From assembly GCF_036711975.1 (NCBI RefSeq), contig NC_091968.1:10912001-10976000 (forward strand): a stretch of DNA of 64,000 bases. Direction: 5' to 3'. Shown here in pieces: positions 22,961 to 34,282 of the stretch; position 1 is the first letter of the stretch, and each line of letters starts with the position of its first letter. This DNA is from Onthophagus taurus. Its lineage: Eukaryota; Arthropoda; Insecta; Coleoptera; Scarabaeidae. Position numbers and translations under genes: made by a program. The notes beneath the pieces were generated by a model. That model saw only the letters and a program-made list of their open reading frames with translations, was not told where the DNA came from and made no database searches.

Positions 22961-24300
22961 TCCTGTTTTTAATGCAAAAAGCCGTTTTGAAAAATCACTT
23001 TCAGTTTTTTAGAAATAAATTTTTGAAATGATCGACAATTTTTTCGAGCATTGCAGTTTTCGCCGATTAAACTTTAAAAATTCATATAAAATCCAATTCT
23101 TGGAATATGAGTATGAAACTTTCCCAAAGTGTTAATAAGAGTGTCCTCTTTCCAATGAACTAACCCGTTTTGAAAAATAACTTTTAGTTTTTGAGAAAGC
23201 AATATTTGAAGTTTTGATAAAATTTTCGATGTTGCAATTTTCATCGATAACTTTCAAAATTCGCTATTAAATTCATTTCTTGAAGGATCCATGTGGAAAT
23301 ATCAACAATAAATTATTAACTAAAGTATCCTCTTTTTAATGCAACAAGCCGTCTTGAAAAATCGCTTTTAGTTTTTGCGAAATAAATTTTTGAAGTTTTG
23401 ATAAAATTTTCAATGTTGCAATTTTCATCGATAACTTTCAAAATTCGCTGTAAAATTCATTTCTTGAAGGATCCTTGTAGAAATATCACCAATTATTAAT
23501 TAAAGTATCCTCTTTTTAATGCAACAAGGCGTTTTGAAAAATCGCTTTTAGTTTTTGAGAAAAAATTTTTTGAAATGGTTGACAATTTTTTGAATTTTGC
23601 AGTTTTCGCCGAATAAGTTTTAAAAATTCGTATAAAATCCAGTTCTTGGAATATGAGTATGAAAGTTTCCCAAAGTGTTAATAAGAGTGTCCTCTTTCCA
23701 ATGGACCAACCCGTTTTGAAAAATAGATTTTAGTTTTTAAAAAAACAATATTTGAAGTTTTGATAAAATTTTCGATGTTGCAATTTTCATCGATAATTTT
23801 CAAATATCGCTATAAAATTCATTTCTTGAAGGATCCTTGTGGAAATATCACCAATTATTAACTAAAGTATCCTCTTTTTAATGTAACAAGCGCTTTTTAA
23901 AAATCGCTTTTAGTTTTTGAGAAATAAATTTTTGAAATGATCGACAATTTTTTCGAATTTTGCAATTTTCGCCGAGTAAGTTTTAAAAATTCGTATAAAA
24001 TCCAGTTCTTGGAATATGAGTATGGAAATTTCCCAAAGTGTTATTAAGAGTGTCCTCTTTCCAATGAACAAACCGCTTTTAAAAAATAACTTTTAGTTTT
24101 TGAGAAAACAATATTTGAAGTTTTGATAAAATTTTCGATGTTGCAATTTTCATCGATCATTTTCAAAATTCGTTATAAAATTAATTTCTTGAAGGATCCT
24201 CGCGAAAATATCACCAATTATTAATTAAATTTTCCTCTTTTTAATGCAAAAAGCCGTATTGAAAGATCACTTTCAGTTCTTGAGACTGAAAAAAAAAATT
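22945..24300. repeat. Tandem array of about 181-bp units, two alternating types
   Basis: The marker TCCT(C/G)TTT recurs at 22961, 23144, 23328, 23508, 23690, 23870, 24053 and 24233, a spacing of 180-184 bases. Type A units contain AAAGTATCCTCTTTTTAATG and GAAATAAATTTTTGAA. Type B units contain AAGAGTGTCCTCTTTCCAAT and GAAAACAATATTTGAAG. The order is A-B-A-A-B-A-B-A, so the array largely behaves as a dimer repeat of about 363 bp. Every unit holds CTTTTAGTTTTT. No coding. Confidence 0.9.
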
Positions 24301-24881
24301 GTTGATTTTGGAAAATTACCTCAATTATAACTCAAAAACTAAAAGCGTTGGGGAAATACTTTTTATACAGAAAACCTTAGTAATGGGCCATAAAGACTAA
24401 ATCCATAACAAGGTTGAACCCAATTATTACCATTTTTTATTCATATAACCTCTAAATCGGTTAAACATCAAAATTGTTGATTTTCGAAAATTAACTCAAT
24501 CATAACTCATAAACTAAAAGCGATGGGGAATAGTATATTACAGTACAAGTGAGGAAACTATGATTTTTCATTAACGCGTATGTCGGATGGAAAGACATAC
24601 AAGTTAGTGGGAAATATTAGTTTCACGCGTGTGCTGTATAGCGTTTTGTTGAATCCTACCATTTACAGAAAACCCGTCTTAATATTCGATAATTCCTGAG
24701 TAATTTCATGTTGACATGTCGACAACGACAGCAGTTCTTGACATTGTCATCCTCTTAATTGATATTATGTAAACAACCATTTGTGTCAAATTGTTAATTG
24801 TCATCATTATTCATAAAATTAATAAGTTGATTAAAATTAATAATTTATACAAGTGAAACAGTCGTAGATAAATTATATTTA
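24301..24881. other. Flank of the 181-bp array and unassigned sequence
   Basis: Bases 24301-24540 repeat AACTCAAAAACTAAAAGCG, the inverse of the motif in the array, so a unit fragment is inverted here. Bases 24541-24881 carry no recognised gene or repeat. Confidence 0.5.
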
Positions 24882-24969
24882 TACAGGGTAATTAAACAGT
24901 GCGTCAGGCATCCATAGCACCTATACCAATTAAGTTAGGAATTTCCTTTAACCGCAGACTTGTACTATA

Positions 24970-27900
24970 CAGGGTGTCTCACGTAACTGGTTCGTTAGAA
25001 CTTTTTTAGGTTTCAGTATTCGTACAGTTTTGAAATTTTGGTAGTATGGGTTGTTCAGTCGGACCTTTCGATCTAAAATATTTTCAAGATGGCTGCCACT
25101 TCCGGTCTACCGGAAGTAGACCATAACTTCGTTATTTTAAATGGGATGCTATAGTTTTTATTGCACCTTTTAATTGTACGTAACAAAATATGTTGACTTT
25201 CATAAAAGTTATTGGTACCTAGCGTTTTTCGTTTTCGAGTTATTTTGATTTTAAGGTTTTTTTGACAAATTTTACCATGCTCTTTTAAACCCTATATCCC
25301 AGCCAACGTTCATTCAAAGAAGCTCTAAATTGGCGATTACTCTGCAGATGTTCTCAAATAGATTGTCATATATTGTATCAGAGTATCTTCTACAGGATGG
25401 TCAAAAATTGAATTTTCGTTTCTCCATATTCAATGGGGAAAAAGAAAATTTCAAATGGAACGCCCCATATATTATTAGCCTACAAGAAAGGGAATTTAAT
25501 TCTCTACAATTTATCTATAAAGATTCCTATACCTATTTATTGTAGTTTCTTTCATATTCGTAAATTTATCAAAACATGCAGGAAATGCAGGAAACCGTTT
25601 CTATTTTTTATTAGACCATGACATTTTGACAGGTTTTTGTTTAATCTATTTCTATTATTATTTGTACTATTAACTACGATTGATAATCTTTTAGTTTACT
25701 AGCTTTTACTTACCAAAAATAACAAATAGAAGATCAAATAAATGAATCTATTAAAACAAAAAGTTAATGACAAAATTAGATTTGAATAAAAATATAAATG
25801 TATAATATAAATGTTATTAAATTGAATTTGGAAATGCAATAAAATACGATAAAATATTTACTTCGTTGTCTTCATCACTGGTGACCGGAAATATGCGATT
25901 TCTTTTGGTCTCGATATATCCAGAACTAAGAAATTCATTATCAATTTTTTGAAATTTTTCCTTGTGATGGTCGTTAGGTTTGTTAGGCATCTCTCATTAA
26001 ATTTTCGACACATCCTGTCCAAAAGTTTATTACACATTCGCCATCAATACAAAATAAATTTCAAATATCGGCGTTGGAATAATTTACCATGATGTTTAAT
26101 AACTTACACCCGTCGTCTAATGTAACTAACACATATACAAACATGGATCAAAAACTGTCCAAATTCCATAGTTTTCTAAAAAAAAACCTGCATTTCGTGC
26201 ATGTTTTAATAAATTTCGCAATATGAAACAAACTACAATAAACAGGTATGGGAATGTTTATAAATAATTTGAAGAGAATTAAATTCTCTTTCTGATAGGC
26301 TAAAAAAATATGGGACGTTTCATTTAAAGTTTTCGACTTTCTCGCCATTGAATATGGAGAAACAGTAATTCAATTTTTGACCACCTGTATAAGATACTCC
26401 GATACAACAAATGACACTCTATTTGACAACATCTGAAGAGTAATCGTGCCAACGTAGATCTTTTTTTAATGAACGTTGGCTGAGATATGGAATTTTAAAG
26501 AACATGTTGAAATTTACCAAAAAAAAATTAAAACCAAAATAACTCGAAAACGAAAAACACTAGGTACCAATAACTTTTATCAAAGTCAACCTATTTTTTT
26601 ACGTACAATTAAAGGGTGTAATAAAAGCTATAGCATTCCATTTAAAATAGCGAAGTTATGGTCTACTTTCATATCTTTTAAGAAACGTGCATATGTTAGC
26701 ATACGCGGATGACATCGTGGTCATGGCGAGAGAAGCGGCGGAGATGAAAGATATGATAAAGACATTGGAAAGATATTTTAGGGGGAAAGGGCTGGAAGTG
26801 AATGTGGGGAAGACAAGGATGATGAAGTTTTGTAAGGGTGGGAGAAAAAGAACAGAAAACTGGAGATGGGAGGGAAAAGAGATCGAGGAGGTTAGGTAGT
26901 ATACTTACTTGGGGTATGTGTTCAGCGAGGACAACAGAGAGGGGTCGCATGTGATAGCTATGGCAAAAAAGGCGAATAAGGTGATGGGACAAGTATGGGG
27001 TTGGGGGAAGAGAGTCTTTGGAAGGAATGTGGCAGTGAGGAAGATTATGTTTGAAGGTCTGGATAGCAGTGTGATGATGTATGGGGCAGAGGTATGGGGA
27101 TGGAGAGAGCAGGCAATGCTGGAGGACGTGCAAGCTAGATACTGGAGATGGGTGCTTGGGGTGGCGAGAGAAACACCGGGGTATATAGTGAGGGAAGAGG
27201 TAAAGGTGGATAAGGTCAGAGTGGAGGCCGACAGGAGAGCAGTGAAATATGAAGAAAGAATAGAAGGGAGGCCAAACTGCGGAATCTTGGGGGAGTGTTG
27301 GAGGGAAATTAGAAAGGGAAAGATCAGATATGGGAAAGGAGACGGAGACAACTATTATAGACGAGCGGGCTACTCGGTAACTGAGATAAATAGTAGACGA
27401 AGGGTGGGTAGGGAGATGTGGAGGTAGTTAAGAGATAGGGACCGAGATGTGCAGAGACAGGAAAGAAGGACACAAATAAAAGAGGGAAGGTATAACGAAA
27501 GGTACAGGGACATAATTACGGAGGGGCTGCCTAGATACTTGTTATTGGAAGGAGATGAGGAAGGGAAGAAGTTGGTGGCTAGCTTCCGTTGTGGAAACGA
27601 GGAGAGAGCTAACAGATACTGGATGGCCGATGAGGAGAGGTGGTGTAGACTATGCAGGGAGGAATGGGAAACGTTGGAACATATGTTGAATGGGTGCAGT
27701 GAGTTGAGGGAGGAGGAGTTGGACCGAGGGCAGATCTTAGGAGAGGGAGGAGAGGGGAAACGATGGATGAGAATGGTTGTAGGGGTGAGGAGACAAAGGG
27801 ATGGATGAGGGGATGATTGGGCCGAGGAGCCGAGGGTATGGAAATGGAGGAAGAGGGTAGAGGGTGAAAATTATATATTAATAATATATATTAGAATGTA

Positions 27901-28099
27901 TTAAGGGGAAAATTGGAAGTATCAAAAACAATAAAATGCTTATTATTGGTCTACCTTCGGTAGACCGGAAGTGGCGGTCATCTTGAAAATATTTTAGATC
28001 GAAAGTTCCGAATGAACAACCCATGCTAACAAAATTTCAAATTTCTACGAATAGTGGAACCTGAAAAAGTTCTAACGAACCAGTTACGTGAGACACCTG
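24970..28099. mobile_element. Inner TA-flanked foldback element with about 650-bp arms
   Basis: Ends CAGGGTGTCTCACGTAACTGG and its complement are flanked by TA at 24968 and 28100. Left arm 24970-25630 pairs with right arm 26130-26660 plus 27959-28099, for example through AAAAATTGAATT(T/A)C, AACGTTCATT and TTAAATGGAATGCTATAG. The right arm was split by LINE-D. The centre (25631-26130) is AT-rich and non-coding. Confidence 0.8.
26671..27947 (+). mobile_element. LINE-D, 5'-truncated, purine-rich reverse transcriptase
   Basis: Inserted in the foldback arm with an 11-base duplication GGTCTAC(T/C)TTC (26660-26670, 27948-27958). Coding begins right at the RT active site (HMLAYADDIVVMAREAAEMK), continues through LEVNVGKTRMMKF, YTYLGYVFSED and YGAEVWGWREQAM, and ends with a Cys-His motif CRLCREEWETLEHMLNGC. 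Two in-frame TAG codons (26897-26899, 27425-27427) interrupt an otherwise single frame to 27808. The coding strand is strikingly rich in A and G. Its tail ends AATAAAATGCTTATTATT. A 180-bp copy of its 3' end is at 37540-37720. Confidence 0.85.
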
Positions 28100-28137
28100 T
28101 ATACAGGATGTATCTGAATGACGTCCCAAACATCATG

Positions 28138-28780
28138 GGGTGATTCTTTAGGCAATTTTAAGGGTACTTTGATATATGAACTATGGGCGACTTGGGCTCC
28201 CCTAGGGAGCTACACCCCTCCAAAAATGGCGGAAAATTTTGGTTTAATTCTTTTTTCTCAAAAACCATAAACGCTAGGAAAACGAAATGTTTAACTAATA
28301 GTAGGGCACGTTTTCACCCTATTTGTACTTTCAACTTATCCTTCTAAACTACTAAACGTAACCACCCCCTTTACATTTTTGCAAAAATTTTTTTATACAT
28401 TAAAAAAAATTTACATAGGTAGATGAAAGTATCCTAAAACTTTTTTGTCTCTCTAAAATTTTTTCAAAAACGACTAATTTTTGAGATAGAAAATAATAAA
28501 GCAAACACCGCCCGTTAAACAACGGGGTTATCTATCAAAAGTTGAAATGAATTTTTAATGAAAAAATCTTAGAAGGCTTTGCAATCTTTGTCAGAAATAT
28601 TTTTGACGTTTAAATGTCAGTGTTTTTCTTACTATTATTATTGTTTCTCAAATTAATTTTTGAATAAAGTTCTACCGTATTTACACTCGTTCACTCGATT
28701 TTTCAAAATTTCTGAAAAATATTTTGGCATATACGGAATGGTCCAAAAAAGTGTGACGACACAAAATGGTTTTTTTTTAA
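28138..28780. repeat. Single arm of the 17.7-kb foldback family
   Basis: From TGATTCTTTAGGCAATTTTAA onward it parallels 17696-18280 in the same order (GGAGCTACACCCCTCC, AACGTAACCACCCCC, TTTTTGACGTTTAAATGTCA, CACTCG), then diverges near 28740. The opposite arm is missing. Confidence 0.75.
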
Positions 28781-29689
28781 TGGAGCAGCCTGTATATTTT
28801 TACATATTTGGATTTGTCTGTTTTCAAGGTTTATGAATAACTTTACTTTTTGCAATTTGATTCGGCCGTTCACACGTTATTCGAATTTTTCTAGAAAAAT
28901 CTGCTCCAGCAGATTTTTGTTCAAAAAATCAGAGTACAGGTGTCCAAATTTCGATGGGTTTGCAGGGTATCTCAGTTATTATGAAACATAGAAAGTTGCG
29001 GACCTGAGCTACTTTTTTGTGAAACTTACAATGGCGCAAACCAAATTTTCATAGCCCTCTTCGTTTTTGATATACAGGGAGTGTTTGAAATTTACGATTT
29101 TCAGACACCTCTTGTATCTCGGCTACCCGGAAACTTAGCGAAAATATTTTCCAGAAATACACTCATATATCTACTACAAGTCTGCGTTTGAAAGAAATTC
29201 CTAACTTAATTCGTATAGGAGCTATGGATGCCAGACGCACTCTTGCAGGACCCTGTATATATTTTTTTGTTTCTGCTCAAATAATTTTGTATCTTGTTTT
29301 TGTTATCATTATTTCGGGCTCAATAAACAGTTTATTATTATTATAGTTTATTAAAATCGCATACTTGAAGAAACCACTATCACTAGGGATATGCTCCTTA
29401 CAATTTGAACATTTGTTATAAAAATCGTAATAAACTTTTATTTTCCCATTTGGCAGTCAACCCCTCATAATTCTGTAATGTACTGGTGTGAAGTTATCCA
29501 TAAATCCCAGCAATAAACTTAAAACATTAATAATTCCGTAACTAATACGATTTGGGTAACCAAATTTCACACAGAGGTCACTCTTACCCTCAAGAACAGC
29601 TTACCACCCCCATTTGGTAAAAAAAATTTGTTTCAACCCCCACCCCCGAAAAAGGGATGTTTTCGCCCTGATGGGCACCTTCGAATTAA

Positions 29690-30290
29690 ACCAAATTTAA
29701 CGGAAAGTTTCCGAGAAAAAAAATTTGTTATTAGACTATAGGTATACAGCGCGGCGCGGACTTTGGGGGTGAATTTGACCCCGTTGGGCACCTCCAAAAT
29801 TGATGAAATTTTAGGATGATTTAGAGGATGCCTTTGGCGATTTAAATCGACCATCCAAACACCGTAAGGTATAACGGTTTCCGAGAAAAAAAATTTGTTA
29901 TTAGACTATAGGTATACAGCGCGGCGGTGACTTTGGGGGTGAATGTGACCCCGTTGGGCACCTCCAAAACTGATGAAATTTTAGGATGATTTAGAGGATG
30001 CCTTTAGCGATTTAAATCGACCATCCAAACACCGTAAGGTCTAACGGTTTCCGAGAAAAAAATTTGTTATTAGACACTATAGGTATACAGCGCGGCGCGG
30101 ACTTTGGGGGTGAATTTGACCCCGTTGGGCACCTCCAAAATTGATGAAATTTTAGGATGATTTAGAGGATGCCTTTGGCGATTTAAATCGACCATCCAAA
30201 CACCGTATATAACGGTTTCCGAGAAAAAAAATTTGTCATTAGACACTATAGGTATGAAATTGTCTGAAATTTTAGGATGATTTGGAGGGT
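29690..30290. repeat. Tandem subrepeats of the Foldback arm, about 170 bp
   Basis: TTTCCGAGAAAAA recurs with CCGAG at 29711, 29881, 30051 and 30219. Each unit includes TATAGGTATACAGCGCGGCG, GACCCCGTTGGGCACCTCC and GGCGATTTAAATCGACC. Inverted counterparts in the other arm are near 32000, 32170 and 32328. Confidence 0.9.
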
Positions 30291-30341
30291 GGATTTTTGA
30301 TAGAAAAAAAAAACTTTTGATAGAGAATGAAATTTATTATA

Positions 30342-31089
30342 TTAATGGTCTGTTTTACTTATAATTAAATTGTGTAATGGATTGAGAATATTATTATAAT
30401 TACTTGCTACCGCGTTCCAGACCGCTTCCAATCCTTGTTCATTTAAGTGAATGCCATCCCTGTGTAGAAATTTGTATTAAATACATAAGAAAAGAAAAAT
30501 TTTCACGTTGTGTTACCCTTCCATCATGTTTCTGTTAACAATTGCTTCAATGTCGGTACAATTGATTTGCTTTTCAGCACAAAACCGTCGAATGTCATGA
30601 TTGATTTCCTATAAAGGCATGGAGAGTATTTATTTATAGCATGACATAGAAATTATAATATCTTACGTTCACAGACTCGAAGTTTTTGCAGGGAGGAATT
30701 GTGCAAATTTGTATTCCTTTAGGATTTAAGGAAAGAAGGAAGCGGAAGAGGTGAGAATATTGGGACTTCAGTTGGGATGGTGATGTTTTGTGGAGTATAT
30801 CGTTAGTTCCTATCATTATAACGATATGTCGTTCAACAATATCTCCACAAAACCAAGGGGAACATGTTTTTGGAATACACTTTGCGCGCCGCAAAAGTTT
30901 TAGTATTGTCTATGTACTGCTAAGTCGAGGAAATATTTTCCGTTGCTTGTCCGTTTTGATTGTCGTCCTAAAAATATATACCATTAGTAGGAATTAACTT
31001 CACATCTGTTAAAACAAATACTTACTTTGTATAGTACGTAGCATTCGGCAAAAATTACTATCGCCCAAAAACAGTAATTTCGTCGGCAT
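30342..31089 (-). pseudogene. SGNH/GDSL-hydrolase-like gene captured in a Foldback element
   Basis: Four minus-strand exons are visible. 31089-31026 starts MPTKLLFLGDSNFCRML with the nucleophile block GDS. 30967-30667 carries RHIVIMIGTNDIL (the G-x-N-D block). 30608-30517 reads EINHDIRRFCAEKQINCTDI. 30459-30342 carries DGIHLNEQGLEAVWNAV with the D-x-x-H block, then a stop. Donors GTAAGT, GTAAGA and GTAACA and matching AG acceptors keep phase at the last two joins. In exon 2 the expected frame (from KLLRRAKCIP) is one base off the frame coming from exon 1, which reaches TAA after about 22 codons, so a frameshift is likely. Family members are small esterases; about 190 residues would be expected. 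Introns show that the gene was taken up as DNA, not RNA. Confidence 0.75.
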
Positions 31090-32690
31090 CTTCACTGGTC
31101 ACTGGTTTTAACAAGAGATAAGCAGAACAACTGATCTCTGCAATAGCTGAGGAACCTTTATATATTATTAAGTTCTTACCTGTGTTACAGTAATATCCAT
31201 GGCTATGATTGGTCAAAGCCGGTGTAAGTGTACTTACAATGCACTAATTCGTAAGCCACGTACCTGCTTAAGTGACCTTTTTACTGAAAAGAAGTTAAAA
31301 AGGAATTCCCTGTACATTTATTAACATCAAAAATAAGTTTCTGAATATCACTATTTCTTTATTAACTTCGCGCTTCTAAATGAAGACGTCGTTACCTCGG
31401 CAAAATATTAATATATATATATATTATATATTTAATTAAATATAACTATATTTGTAATTTATAATTTATATTATATATAAATATAATAACTTATTTATAC
31501 ACAATATATTATATACACAAAAATATTAACGAAAATATCGAAGTAGATTGATTCTAAAAAGAACCGATAAAATATCCATAAAGCGCGAACTACAGCAAAA
31601 TATATCAACTACTTAGTGATCTCCGTCCCCAATAGAATAGTTTAAGCATATTTATAAGTTTATTCCTCACCCTTCTGGCAAAATCTAAAAAATGTGTATA
31701 ACGCTCTAAAACAACGCCGAATCAGTCGGCAACTATTTTCCCGGAATGCACTTATAATGCAAAAAATATGGACATATTTTTTCCTTAATACCTGCGCCTT
31801 TTGTAACTGCACGTGGCGGAGTTCTTACCCTTTGTCAGTAACGACTAAAAGCTCATAAAACTACAAAATGCCTTTCTTAACAAAATTTATTTTTTCCATG
31901 AAATATTAAGAGTTTCGCAGTTTTCATAATCTATTAAAATCGCTAAAGGCACCTGCTATCTGGTCTACATACGTGTACAATTTAATAACAAATTTTTTTC
32001 TCTGAAGCCGTTAAGGGTTACGGTGTCTTGACGGTCGATTTAAATCGCTAAAGGCATCCTCTAAATCATCCTAAAATTTCATCAGTTTTGGAGGTGCCCA
32101 ACGGGGTCAAATTCACCCCCAAAGTCACCGCCGCGCTGTATACCTATAGTCTAATAACAAATTTTTTTTCTCGGAAACCGTTATACCTTACGGTGTTTGG
32201 ATGGTCGATTTAAATCGCCAAAGGCATCCTCTAAATCATCCTAAAATTTCATCAGTTTTGGAGGTGCCCAACGGGGTCAAATTCACCCCTAAAGTCCCAT
32301 CCGCGGTTTATAAAAATGATTTTTTTTCTCGAAAACCGTTAGGGCTTACGGTGTTTTGAAAATTGATAAAAATACTTAGAACTGTGTTCTATTATGTGGT
32401 AGAATTTGGTTTAATTCGAAGGTGCCCATCAGGGCGAAAACATCCCTTTTTCGGGGGTGGGGGTTAAAACAAATTTTTTTTACTAAATGGGGGTGGTAAG
32501 CTGTTCTTGAGGGTAAGAGTGGCCTCTGTGTGAAATTTGGTTACCCAAATCGTATTAGTTACGGAATTATTAATATTTTAAGTTTATTGCTGGGATTTAT
32601 GGATAACTTCACACCAGTCTGTAATGTAACTGTAATACAATTGAAAAATAATAATAGTATCGAACTACAACCGAGAACATCATTATACTC

Positions 32691-32997
32691 AAACTAAAAT
32701 TAGAACTAAAACTAGAACTGACACTAGAAACTTTCGGGTTTGCCGTGCGTCTTTTAATAAAAAGTTTGACGTTTCCGATTGCAACCTGTTGCAACCTTCT
32801 TCAGAAACTGGTTCGAAGTCAGTTCGAACGAAGTCACTTCGAACCAGTTTCTGAAGAAGGTTGCAACATGGCATCCGAAACGTCAAACCTTTTATTAAAA
32901 GACGCACGGCAAAAACCCGAAAGTTTCTAGAGTTAGTTCTAGTTTTAGTTCTAATTTTAGTTTAATTCACACCGGCCGTGAAAGCCTTCGTACTTAT
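32691..32997. mobile_element. 307-bp palindromic element with hammerhead-like cores
   Basis: Inserted in the left LTR with a 12-bp duplication ATCATTATACTC (32679-32690, 32998-33009). A long palindrome centred near 32825 carries on each strand CTGAAGA, a stem and GAAAC (plus 32851-32881; minus 32804-32771). The 3' end is CACCGGCCGTGAAAGCC ... TTCGTACTTAT, shared with the 58-bp element at 58832-58889. No coding. Confidence 0.7.
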
Positions 32998-33133
32998 ATC
33001 ATTATACTCTGTACCAACCCGTCGCCTGGACAAAATAAAGATAGTTAAGTAAGAGAAAATTGTGTTTATCTTCCTACTACGACGTTCAACCGGACGACAT
33101 CTTGAGACTCAGCCGTACAATACAAACAAAAAT

Positions 33134-33151
33134 TGGTGTCGGAAGTGGGAT
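33134..33151 (+). promoter_or_regulatory. Primer-binding site of the LTR retrotransposon
   Basis: TGGTGTCGGAAGTGGGAT begins nine bases after the left LTR, as expected for a site complementary to the 3' CCA end of a tRNA. Which tRNA was not determined. Confidence 0.6.
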
Positions 33152-33366
33152 ATCACCTGATCAACAGTTCCAGTTCGCAAAACTTGAAGGAAGAAAAATC
33201 AATCAACCTCCAAGAACCTACCGCAGAACCAAGGAAATCAGGAAGCCCAAAAGAAAAATGCGTCTGATTATTTCATTGTAAGTGTCGCCAACTATTTTCA
33301 TAATATTGCGTTTACGAGCAATTTCTTAAATCTACCTAAATCTAAATTAAACTTAAAATTATCAAA

Positions 33367-34122
33367 ATGGTAAACACAGACTTAGCAAGTTCATCAAACT
33401 CCTCAACCTCTTCAAATCGGTCATACGTTTCAATCGAAATTTCAATCGCAAAAGATATGTTAACACGTTTTGATGGATCAAAACATAAATTTCATGAATT
33501 TATCGATAATTGTGACAAAGCTAATCAATATGTTAAACCCGAATTAAAAACTATTTTATTCGCTATTATAGAAACACGAATTACTGATAATGCTAGGGCC
33601 GTAATAAGAAACCGTTAATTTAATAATTGGCAGGAATTAAAACAACATTTGTTAGATTTATATTCCGAAAAACGAACCATGAGCCAATGGCAATTGGAAT
33701 TAAATTCTTGTCGTCAAAATGTGGGCGAAAACGTTTTATCCTTTTCAAATAAAATAGAACACTGTTATGTAAAATTAATTAACTCTATAGACGAGGACCT
33801 TACTAGAGAAGCTCGTACAGCGTGCACAGATTTATTGAAAAACGAAGCATTAAGAATTTTTATAAGTGGTCTAAATAAAGATCTCGCGTTAATTGTAAAG
33901 TCACAAAAACCAGATTCTCTAGAAAGCACAATCGCTTTGGCGTTAGTCGAAGAACAAGAATTAAAATCAAAAGCAGACATATTCAAATACCAAAATGTTA
34001 ATAATTCATATGCAAAATTATGTAATATTTGTAACAAATCGGGTCACACCACATTCAATTGTAGATATAAAAATCAACAACCACCCAATAACAAAAATCA
34101 GTTCCAAAATAATAAAAGATAA
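33367..34122 (+). pseudogene. Gag of the LTR retrotransposon
   Basis: A 252-codon frame from ATG 33367, broken by one TAA at 33616-33618 and otherwise continuous. The N-terminal half is capsid-like (FDGSKHKFHEFIDNCDKANQ; LRIFISGLNKDLALIV). A CCHC zinc knuckle CNICNKSGHTTFNC lies at 34024-34065. After a frame change a second knuckle CNYCKKNGHVISEC follows at 34240-34281. Gag would form the particle and bind the RNA. The break and frameshift make it inactive. Confidence 0.8.
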
Positions 34123-34282
34123 TTCCATATCAATCAGATTCAAGGGTCAAGTTAAAATTCACATCGCAGTTCAAATCATAACCCAAACTCAAATCAGAAT
34201 GACTCTAATAATTATAATAGTAATTACAATTCGAAATTTTGCAATTATTGTAAAAAGAATGGACATGTGATCAGTGAATGCA

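Larger units (their letters stand above)
24884..29255. mobile_element. Outer TA-flanked foldback element, itself interrupted twice
   Basis: Ends read CAGGGTAATTAAACAGTGCG on the left and its inverted relative CAGGGTCCTGCAAGAGTGCG on the right, both bordered by TA; the arms stay paired through GGCATCCATAGC and TTAGGAATTTC. The left arm is cut after about 85 bases by the element at 24970-28099. On the right, a foldback arm (28138-28780) precedes unique-looking sequence 28781-29160. No transposase is seen. 29256-29469 holds nothing recognised. Confidence 0.7.
29482..32618. mobile_element. Foldback/MULE-type element carrying an SGNH-hydrolase-like gene
   Basis: A 3137-bp element with a perfect 9-bp target duplication CTGTAATGT (29473-29481, 32619-32627) and inverted ends starting ACTGGTGTGAAGTTATCCAT. 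Arms of about 650-800 bp contain tandem subrepeats of about 170 bp. Nine-base duplications and long arms built of short tandem repeats are the hallmarks of Drosophila FB elements and their MULE relatives. The centre holds no transposase; instead it holds a multi-exon minus-strand gene (30342-31089). Bases 31100-31960 are AT-rich and unassigned. It inserted at base 8 of the left LTR. Confidence 0.85.

Noticed and set aside
26696..27351. Two long minus-strand frames opposite LINE-D
   Set aside because: Serine/proline/histidine-rich shadows caused by the purine bias of the coding strand.
31400..31520. AT-rich (TA)n tract as an origin or matrix-attachment site
   Set aside because: Simple-sequence composition alone, inside a transposon; no independent support.
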